From contig NZ_LN879454.1 of assembly GCF_001403615.1 (NCBI RefSeq), positions 124,001 through 188,000 on the forward strand: 64,000 bases of DNA. Direction: 5' to 3'. Under the pieces are notes generated by a model that made no database searches, was not told where the DNA came from, and saw only the letters and a list, made by a program, of their open reading frames with translations. Of this stretch, positions 58,559-64,000 are shown piece by piece (positions within the stretch are counted from its first letter, which is position 1; every line of letters begins with the position of its first letter). The position numbers were made by a program, and so were the translations under genes. The DNA comes from Desnuesiella massiliensis. Lineage in GTDB: Bacteria > Bacillota > Clostridia > Clostridiales > Clostridiaceae.

Positions 58559-58560
58559 TT

Positions 58561-58694
58561 TCAATTCACAATTCACAGTGCACAATGAAGGAGAATTTTT
58601 CGCAAAGCGAAAAATCAATATAGTTTTAAATTCTTTAATTTTTCTCAGTACAACTGAGAAAAATATCCTTAATTGTGCATTGTGCTCTGTGCAT
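58561..58694. repeat. palindromic element, family 4
   Basis: TCAATTCACAATTCACAGTG with CACAATGAAGGA at the left is mirrored by TCCTTAATTGTGCATTGTG at the right. Two perfect inner hairpins follow: TTTTTCGC/GCGAAAAA and TTTTTCTCAGT/ACTGAGAAAAA. The whole would fold as a cross. It lies between convergent genes and may act as their terminator. A partial relative is at 60431. Confidence 0.75.
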
Positions 58695-58713
58695 TAAAAA
58701 GACTTCGTATTTT

Positions 58714-59346
58714 TTAAATTCTTCCTTCCGTTATCATTATAAAGTCAAAATAAACCTCATAGCCTTGCCCTATGGGGCTACAACAATAAATTCCACACAT
58801 AACCTCATCTTTTCCGTTGTCTTCTAACAATCTAGCCATTCTTATTTGTGTCCAGTTTTCTTTTCTTGTTAAATCTGAATGAAGACTATATTCTACTATG
58901 TAATCCATGGCTTCTCTTCTGATTCTAAAATATAGCTCATTTTTTTCCGATAAAAAATTTTGAGTGGACCAATCGGAGAAACCATGATTAGTTACAACAG
59001 CGCCCAATCTGCTGTAGCCCTCTGGTTCAAATTCTACAGAAGTCTTTAGCCAGCAGTCACTTGATAGCCTTATCATAAGTCCAGCTTGGTCATATTGGTG
59101 AAGAGGATTAAATCTTACTTTTGTAGTGATTGCAAAGTCTCCTTTTATTTTTGTGAACAGGAAAGGACCATTATCCACCCTAAAGCCATAATGAGTTTCC
59201 TGCCAATAATCTGTTTTTGCTTCTGGTTTTATTAAAAGCTCTGAGTGATGAGAATGGAGTTCCCAATTTTGGGGTTCATTAAACCATTGAAAATCATCGC
59301 TTAGATTCTCTGATGAAAAGTCTTCAAATAAAAATATATTTTCCAT
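58714..59346 (-). CDS. DUF1349 family protein
   Basis: This 210-residue protein is a concanavalin-like beta sandwich of the DUF1349 family: FQWFNEPQNWELHSHHSELLIKPEAKTDYWQ, DQAGLMIRLSSDCWLKTSVEFE and WTQIRMARLLE. Relatives are the yeast YCR007/regulatory proteins of the laminin-G type. No signal peptide is present, so it is cytoplasmic. The function is unknown, perhaps carbohydrate binding. GGGAGGG precedes the ATG. Confidence 0.82.
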   Translation of the reverse strand: MENIFLFEDFSSENLSDDFQWFNEPQNWELHSHHSELLIKPEAKTDYWQETHYGFRVDNGPFLFTKIKGDFAITTKVRFNPLHQYDQAGLMIRLSSDCWLKTSVEFEPEGYSRLGAVVTNHGFSDWSTQNFLSEKNELYFRIRREAMDYIVEYSLHSDLTRKENWTQIRMARLLEDNGKDEVMCGIYCCSPIGQGYEVYFDFIMITEGRI

Positions 59347-59504
59347 AATACCCTCCCTTAAGTACTAAAAAGATATACTTTATTATATATTAAAATGTAT
59401 TTCCTATTAAAGTATATTCAAAAACTTCCAATAGAAATTTAAGCAAATATATGATATTTTATACATATGTTATAAAATACTTGGAATGAAAGGATTATTT
59501 ATTT

Positions 59505-60404
59505 ATGAGGAATGTTAATACTTTTAGAGCTAATCTTACAATGCTTGTATCCGTATTACTCATGATCTTTGGTGGAGTTATTTTAGAAATAGTACCAAAG
59601 AGCTTACAAAATGTAGCACCTCATTATTTGTTTATATTATTGCCTTGCATCATATATGCTATCACTACTAAAAGAGGTTTTAAGGAAAGTCTAAGGCTAA
59701 ATAAAATAAGCCTAAAGAGCATACTAATACTGGTAGGTATTTCACTGGTTATGAAACCCTTTTTGGGATTAATATCAACTATAGCCGCAGAATTATTTGG
59801 TACTGCAGTAGTAGATAGCATAGAGCAAAGTTCTTCTAATATGTCCTTGTTTATGTTATTTTTTTCTATAGCTATAACTCCGGCTATCTGTGAGGAGGCC
59901 TTGTTAAGAGGAGTAATAATGGACGGCTATAGAAATGTAAATTATAAAAAGATGATCTTGCTCAATGGACTTTTATTTGGATTATTTCATATGAATTTAC
60001 AGCAATTTGCATACACCTTCTTTATGGGAATAATATTAGCTTACGCCGTATATATAACAAATTCCCTTTACGCGGGAATACTTATCCATTTAATAAACAA
60101 TGGAACTTCAGCATTAATAATGTATTATTCGAGAAACGTTTCAAAGGTAGCTGAAGAGGCTGGGGGTAGTGGACTTATAATAACTTTAGCTATAATGGCA
60201 GTAATATCCATAGTTCTAACGCTTCTGCTATTTAGAGCTTTAAAGAAAGACAACTTCTATAGCAGAAGTGAAGTACATGAAGAAGTTTTAGAAGAGAGTG
60301 TGGTTAACTGGCCATTTATATTGATTATAATAATATCTTCCATAGTTACTATTTTAATCACCATATATAGTATACTGGCTAGAGCTTTTAAAATAGGAAG
60401 TTAG
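59505..60404 (+). CDS. CPBP family intramembrane metalloprotease
   Basis: This 299-residue protein has about eight spans and the CPBP (Abi) signature: TPAICEEALLRGVIMDGYR (EExxxR, about 126-144), LLFGLFHMNLQQF (FxxxH) and GILIHLINNGTSAL. Relatives include Rce1-like CAAX proteases and bacteriocin self-immunity proteins. It is one of two CPBP genes within 3 kb; they are not close paralogues. AAAGGATT precedes the ATG. Confidence 0.87.
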   Translation: MRNVNTFRANLTMLVSVLLMIFGGVILEIVPKSLQNVAPHYLFILLPCIIYAITTKRGFKESLRLNKISLKSILILVGISLVMKPFLGLISTIAAELFGTAVVDSIEQSSSNMSLFMLFFSIAITPAICEEALLRGVIMDGYRNVNYKKMILLNGLLFGLFHMNLQQFAYTFFMGIILAYAVYITNSLYAGILIHLINNGTSALIMYYSRNVSKVAEEAGGSGLIITLAIMAVISIVLTLLLFRALKKDNFYSRSEVHEEVLEESVVNWPFILIIIISSIVTILITIYSILARAFKIGS

Positions 60405-60430
60405 AATGAAAATTATGGAGTAATTTTTAT

Positions 60431-60531
60431 TCAATTCACAATGACAATAAAGGAAATTTTTCTTCACTATTGTTACGAAAAAATGGAAAATTATAAAGAT
60501 CGCGGCTAAGAATTAGCCGCGTTTTGTTTTT
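60431..60531 (+). terminator. family 4 repeat fragment and terminator
   Basis: TCAATTCACAATGACAATAA at 60431 resembles the left end of the family 4 element at 58561. A strong terminator follows: CGCGGCTAA and TTAGCCGCG (60501-60521) with TTTTGTTTTTT. It ends the CPBP gene. Confidence 0.8.
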
Positions 60532-60647
60532 TATTAAGTTATAGATTTTTCATAGAGCAGCGGAGAAAAATCTTTTAGTTTTTTAAAAACTTTTTTTGCA
60601 ACAATAGTTTTAGCTGCATATTTAATACTTGAAAGGAGTTGATAAAT

Positions 60648-60872
60648 ATGGCAGTTAAATCAATATTGTTAGAAAGCGCCATGGTAATTAAGTATAAGAC
60701 AGGGGTGGACAAGAACGGTAAAGACGTAATAAAGAGTGGAAGGTTTAATAAGATTAAACTAAACTCCGCTGATGAAGATCTGTTTGCAGTAGGTGAAGCT
60801 TTAGGAACTCTTCTTAAATATCCAGTGCTTCAAGTAACCAGAGAAAACGAAAGTCACTTAATAAATGAATAG
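60648..60872 (+). CDS. DUF1659 family protein
   Basis: This 74-residue protein matches DUF1659: AVKSILLESAMVIKYKTGVDKNGKD, then VGEALGTLLKYPV. It is always paired with DUF2922 in Firmicutes, as here. The function is unknown. The ATG at 60648 follows GGAGTTGATAAAT. Confidence 0.87.
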   Translation: MAVKSILLESAMVIKYKTGVDKNGKDVIKSGRFNKIKLNSADEDLFAVGEALGTLLKYPVLQVTRENESHLINE

Positions 60873-60920
60873 TGATGAGGAAAGCAATGTAAAATAAAAT
60901 TATGAATTGGAGGGAATAAT

Positions 60921-61148
60921 ATGGCAGATAAAAGTTTGCTTATGACATTTGTAAATACAGAGGGTAAAAAAGTAGGGTTAAGAATAGACAATATTAAGGA
61001 GAACTTAACTGAAGCGGAAATATCTCAAGCTATGGATTTAATCCTAGCTAAGAATATTTTTAACTCCAGCGGCGGGGAACTAAAGATAAAGGATTCAGCT
61101 CAAATAGTTGAAAAGAATGTATCAAAATTTGATATGAGACAATTATAA
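60921..61148 (+). CDS. DUF2922 family protein
   Basis: This 75-residue protein (LLMTFVNTEGKKVGLRIDNIKENLT, then EISQAMDLILAKNIF) is the DUF2922 partner of the gene 48 nt upstream. Both are small, soluble and of unknown role. TTGGAGGG precedes the ATG, and a terminator follows. Confidence 0.87.
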   Translation: MADKSLLMTFVNTEGKKVGLRIDNIKENLTEAEISQAMDLILAKNIFNSSGGELKIKDSAQIVEKNVSKFDMRQL

Positions 61149-61152
61149 AATA

Positions 61153-61187
61153 AAATGTCACGTGCTTAGCACGTGGCATTTTATTTT
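61153..61187 (+). terminator. terminator of the DUF1659-DUF2922 pair
   Basis: AAATGTCACGTGC and GCACGTGGCATTT pair around TTA and end in TATTTTTTT. Confidence 0.88.
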
Positions 61188-61267
61188 TTTATACATTAAT
61201 CATGATAAATTTGATATAATCTCTATTGTAGGGTGAATTTTTAAAGTTATATGAGGGGGAAGGGGAA

Positions 61268-62218
61268 GTGTTTAGGAAAATCTTTTCTAAGAAAAACAGG
61301 CTTTTTTACTTAGCTAGTGAAAGTAAGTTTATACCAGATTTTTTTATTTCTATATTTCTGCTTATTATTGGTTTCACAGGAGTATTTCCCTATGTTCTGC
61401 AAAGCGTTTTGAGATATATATTTAAATTAAATGTCAGGGGGTTAAAAAATGGAGACCTGATATTTTCTCTGGAGAATTTAATAATTCCCCTTGGTCTTAC
61501 TACATTATCTATATTTATATGGGTGGTTCTAGTTGAGAGAAGAAACATAGGCTCCTTGGGCTTTGAAAAAGAACAATGGATAAAAAAATATCTTAGAGGT
61601 TTTCTAATTGGAATTTTTATGTTAAGCATTTGTTCTATAATCTATGTTTTTTTAGGAGCAGTGGAGTATGATGAGATTGCTGCAGGTGGGGGGAAGGTAC
61701 TTTGGGGAGTGCTGATTTTACTTTTAGGATGGATAATACAAGGAGCCGCAGAAGAAATAATGACTAGAGGTTGGTTAATGCAAGTTATAGGAGTAAGATA
61801 TAATATGCCCTTAGGAATTATAATATCGTCTACCATATTTGGAGCTATGCATCTTTTTAATCCTGGTGTTTCTAAGCTATCCTTAGTTAATTTGGTGCTC
61901 TTCGGTGTTTTCGCTGCTCTTTATGCTATATGGGAAGAAGGCCTATGGGGTATATGTGCATTACACAGTGCATGGAATTGGGCTCAAGGAAATATCTTTG
62001 GCTTTAAAGTGAGTGGAGCTGAACCTGCAGGAGGTACCCTGTTAGCTTTTAGAACCACTGGATCGGATATAATCACTGGTGGAGCCTTTGGCCCAGAAGG
62101 CGGCTTAGTAGTATCTTTAATATTAACTATTGGAATATTAGTGCTAGCAATACTAATAAGCAAAAGAGATTATGATGAGGGTATGGATGAATTGATGAAA
62201 GAGAATTCAAAATATTAG
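61268..62218 (+). CDS. CPBP family intramembrane metalloprotease
   Basis: This 316-residue protein has about eight spans. GAAEEIMTRGWLMQVIG (EExxxR, about 160-176), FGAMHLFNPG (H) and LHSAWNWAQGN (H/N) are the CPBP active-site motifs. It starts with GTG behind GGGGGAAGGGG. It is followed by a palindromic element and an AgrA/AgrC-like pair, a setting in which CPBP proteins sometimes process or confer immunity to peptides; that link is only suggestive. Confidence 0.87.
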   Translation: MFRKIFSKKNRLFYLASESKFIPDFFISIFLLIIGFTGVFPYVLQSVLRYIFKLNVRGLKNGDLIFSLENLIIPLGLTTLSIFIWVVLVERRNIGSLGFEKEQWIKKYLRGFLIGIFMLSICSIIYVFLGAVEYDEIAAGGGKVLWGVLILLLGWIIQGAAEEIMTRGWLMQVIGVRYNMPLGIIISSTIFGAMHLFNPGVSKLSLVNLVLFGVFAALYAIWEEGLWGICALHSAWNWAQGNIFGFKVSGAEPAGGTLLAFRTTGSDIITGGAFGPEGGLVVSLILTIGILVLAILISKRDYDEGMDELMKENSKY

Positions 62219-62397
62219 TATAATTGTATGTAATATTAATTTCCAATAATTGATTATTGAAAAATAGGTTATGAATATATAATATATTGATTTTAAAGAT
62301 AGGAATGGTATCGAAGTTCTATAGAAACAAATTTTCATTTACTTTAAAATAATTGGAGTTTACATCGAGGAAACATTTGTAATAATATATATAATAA

Positions 62398-62492
62398 GGG
62401 AACAACTTCGACTGTTAACTTATATATGCACCAAAATTCCTTGAAGATCAACATTTTGATGTATGTATAAGTTAAGTTTACGTATGTTTGCC
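62398..62492. repeat. family 1 palindromic element, long form B (diverged)
   Basis: It aligns with the 98-bp element at 48611: GGGAACAAC, TTAACTTATATATGCACC, the TTGAAGAT centre, GTATGTATAAGTTAAGTTTACGTATG. The outer ends are more degraded. It ends 8 nt before the ribosome binding site of the LytTR regulator, so it forms part of that mRNA's leader. Confidence 0.75.
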
Positions 62493-62511
62493 TACATGTC
62501 AGGAGGAAGCT

Positions 62512-63249
62512 ATGATAAATTTACTTGTAATAGAAGATGACATAAATCAAAGAAATAATCTTATTAAAATGATCAAAGAAATGGAGTTAGATATAAATAT
62601 ATATGAAGCAGACGGACAAGAACAAGCCTTGGCTATAGCAAATAAGCAGGATATAAGCTTTTTTTATATAGATATAGAATTAAAAAATTCTTCAGGGCTA
62701 CAACTGGCTCAAGAACTTAGAAAAATCGAAAAGTACAAGCTATCCTGGATAATATTTATAACCTCTCATGTAAAATTTATGCTAGAAGCTTTCAAGGAAA
62801 TCCATTGTTATGATTATATAATAAAACCTTTTAAAAAATCTGAACTGCAAGAAATGACTAAGCTTTTGGCTAAGAACGCTTTTAATAATAATAGCAAAAA
62901 AGAAAATCAAAGAGATCATGTGGTTTTTAATAGCAGAGGTATAATGGTAAAAATTTATGTAGATGAAATTATCTTCTTAGAAGTGAGCTTAAGAAATTGC
63001 ACAATACATACCACCATAGGAAATTATGAGATAACAAAAATGACATTAATGAAAGCTTTGGATATGATAAATAACAAAGACATAGTTCAATGTCACAGAG
63101 CCTTTGCAGTAAATATAAATTATATAAAAAAGATAGAACCCTATACCGTTACTAGTTGGAAGATATGCTTTAGAGATACTAAAGACATTGCTTTCATGGG
63201 TCCAAGATTTAAGGAAAATCTACTTTGTAAGTTAAATAGAACCGTATAA
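62512..63249 (+). CDS. LytTR-type response regulator, AgrA-like
   Basis: This 245-residue protein has a receiver domain (VIEDDINQRNNLIKMI, phospho-Asp in FFYIDIELKNSSG, Lys in DYIIKPFKKSE) and a C-terminal LytTR DNA-binding domain (VKIYVDEIIFLEVSLRNCTIHT, then VQCHRAFAVNINYIKKIEP). This is the AgrA build. The ATG at 62512 follows AGGAGGAAGCT; the frame is open eight codons further up. It is followed 27 nt later by a sensor kinase gene. No agrBD genes are visible in the window. Confidence 0.87.
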   Translation: MINLLVIEDDINQRNNLIKMIKEMELDINIYEADGQEQALAIANKQDISFFYIDIELKNSSGLQLAQELRKIEKYKLSWIIFITSHVKFMLEAFKEIHCYDYIIKPFKKSELQEMTKLLAKNAFNNNSKKENQRDHVVFNSRGIMVKIYVDEIIFLEVSLRNCTIHTTIGNYEITKMTLMKALDMINNKDIVQCHRAFAVNINYIKKIEPYTVTSWKICFRDTKDIAFMGPRFKENLLCKLNRTV

Positions 63250-63276
63250 AAATATTGATAAGTGAGTTGTTGAAGT

Positions 63277-64000
63277 ATGGATAGATTTATTACATTTATA
63301 TTTACTTTTTTAGAATTATCTTCAGTAATGCTTCTTTGGAGTAAGTTTCATAAGGATAAGGAAAAGGTTTTATTAAAAAGCTTAGGTATAATTTTGGGGA
63401 TAGCTTTGGTGGTGTCAACAAATGTAAAGTTACCATTATTACCTGGGCTCGTTATAAATTATTTATTGTTAATTTTTTCTGTTTTTTTCGTCTTTAAGAA
63501 AGATTTAAACGAAAGTATTATTGAGTTTTGTATAGTAATATTAATTACAATGCTTATGCAATTAATACTAACCTTGCTCGCTAATATTATGGGGATGGTT
63601 TATACTGGACCAGATAATCAATTACAAATAAAAAGCGGATTTATTATAAATTTAATATTGTTCATATTTAGTTCTTTTATATATAAGTATATTTCTTATG
63701 AAGACATATATAAGAAAAATAAGCTTCAGTTTAGAATAATATATTTTTATGTAATTAATTTAGTTGCATATATAATTTTGTCTAGGTTCATATGGCAATA
63801 TAATAATGAACTCTTTTTAAATAATATAGCTTTCTTTTTAATTTTTCTTTTTGCTGTGTTTATATTAAGCGTACTATTCCTAAAAGATATAATAAGAATA
63901 AATGAAGATAAAAAGAATATTGAATTGTATGAACGGTATTCGGAGGTTGCTGAAAATTTACTTACTGATGTTAGAAGGAGACAGCATGATTTTAAGAATC
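63277..64000 (+). CDS. AgrC-like sensor histidine kinase, 5' part
   Basis: The frame is open from ATG 63277 to the window end (about 241 residues). Six hydrophobic spans fill the first 200 residues, with no external domain, as in AgrC peptide-pheromone receptors. The end reaches ERYSEVAENLLTDVRRRQHDFKN, the H-box of the GHKL kinases of this group (RxQHDFxNH). The catalytic domain lies beyond the window. It forms a two-component pair with the LytTR regulator. The start site has only a weak purine stretch (AAGT). Confidence 0.85.
   Translation, partial: MDRFITFIFTFLELSSVMLLWSKFHKDKEKVLLKSLGIILGIALVVSTNVKLPLLPGLVINYLLLIFSVFFVFKKDLNESIIEFCIVILITMLMQLILTLLANIMGMVYTGPDNQLQIKSGFIINLILFIFSSFIYKYISYEDIYKKNKLQFRIIYFYVINLVAYIILSRFIWQYNNELFLNNIAFFLIFLFAVFILSVLFLKDIIRINEDKKNIELYERYSEVAENLLTDVRRRQHDFKN

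Noticed and set aside
1..64000. tRNA or rRNA genes, integrase or att sites
   Set aside because: I scanned for tRNA-like ends, rRNA motifs and recombinase genes and saw none that I could support.

Overview
The window is AT-rich, has strong AGGAGG-type ribosome binding sites and frequent ATG/GTG/TTG starts, and carries typical Firmicute families: BceRS-BceAB, PadR, HxlR, HelD, a lysine riboswitch and a Hol_Tox-type small toxin. It reads as chromosome of a Clostridium-like anaerobe. I see no phage, plasmid, rRNA, tRNA or CRISPR array.

Layout. 1-12.9 kb: end of a DHHW-family cell-surface acetylation gene, small membrane proteins, a lysine-riboswitch-controlled amino acid permease, two nitroreductases, a membrane-anchored LuxR-type regulator with a membrane-only paralogue, a TetR/antiporter operon, a PHP phosphoesterase and two lipoproteins. 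12.9-15.7 kb: hflX behind a long leader with a 23-codon uORF, three tandem terminators and two micro-ORFs (MRLR, MRLRFL). 15.8-26.4 kb: lipoprotein, a frameshifted secreted metallopeptidase, helD, a type I toxin-antitoxin locus, GNAT, C45-type hydrolase, SDR/LysR pair and a methyltransferase. 26.4-29.3 kb: a KamB/NpmA-type 16S rRNA A1408 methyltransferase with a sequestered ribosome binding site, then a PadR operon. 29.4-36.2 kb: redox enzymes with HxlR regulators, HD and XRE-cupin proteins, gamma carbonic anhydrase. 36.3-43.4 kb: a Bce-type two-component/ABC module with two secreted subtilases. 43.7-48.2 kb: a TipA-like MerR regulator with a duplicated drug-binding domain, a decayed MocR gene, a Crp/YdcZ transporter locus. 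48.3-50.9 kb: an Smr-less MutS2-family gene behind a leader with two uORFs and two terminators. 51-58.6 kb: a five-repeat amidase and a DUF3798 ABC transporter. 58.7-64 kb: DUF1349, two CPBP proteases, DUF1659/DUF2922, and an AgrA/AgrC-like pair cut by the window end.

Two themes stand out. (1) Many genes fit a response to antibiotics or ribosome stress: HflX, an rRNA methyltransferase, a MutS2-family protein, HelD, a TipA-like sensor and a Bce module. Three of them have leaders that look controlled by ribosome stalling or RNA folding. The MRLR and MRLRFL micro-ORFs match the +X+ macrolide-arrest motif of the ErmD leader peptide and are the most striking signal. (2) At least four families of short palindromic elements are scattered between genes. 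One family has clear 3-bp TTA/TAA target duplications and a series of internal deletions. One element supplies the last codons and stop of an hxlR gene, and another short palindrome sits inside the P2 arm of the lysine riboswitch.
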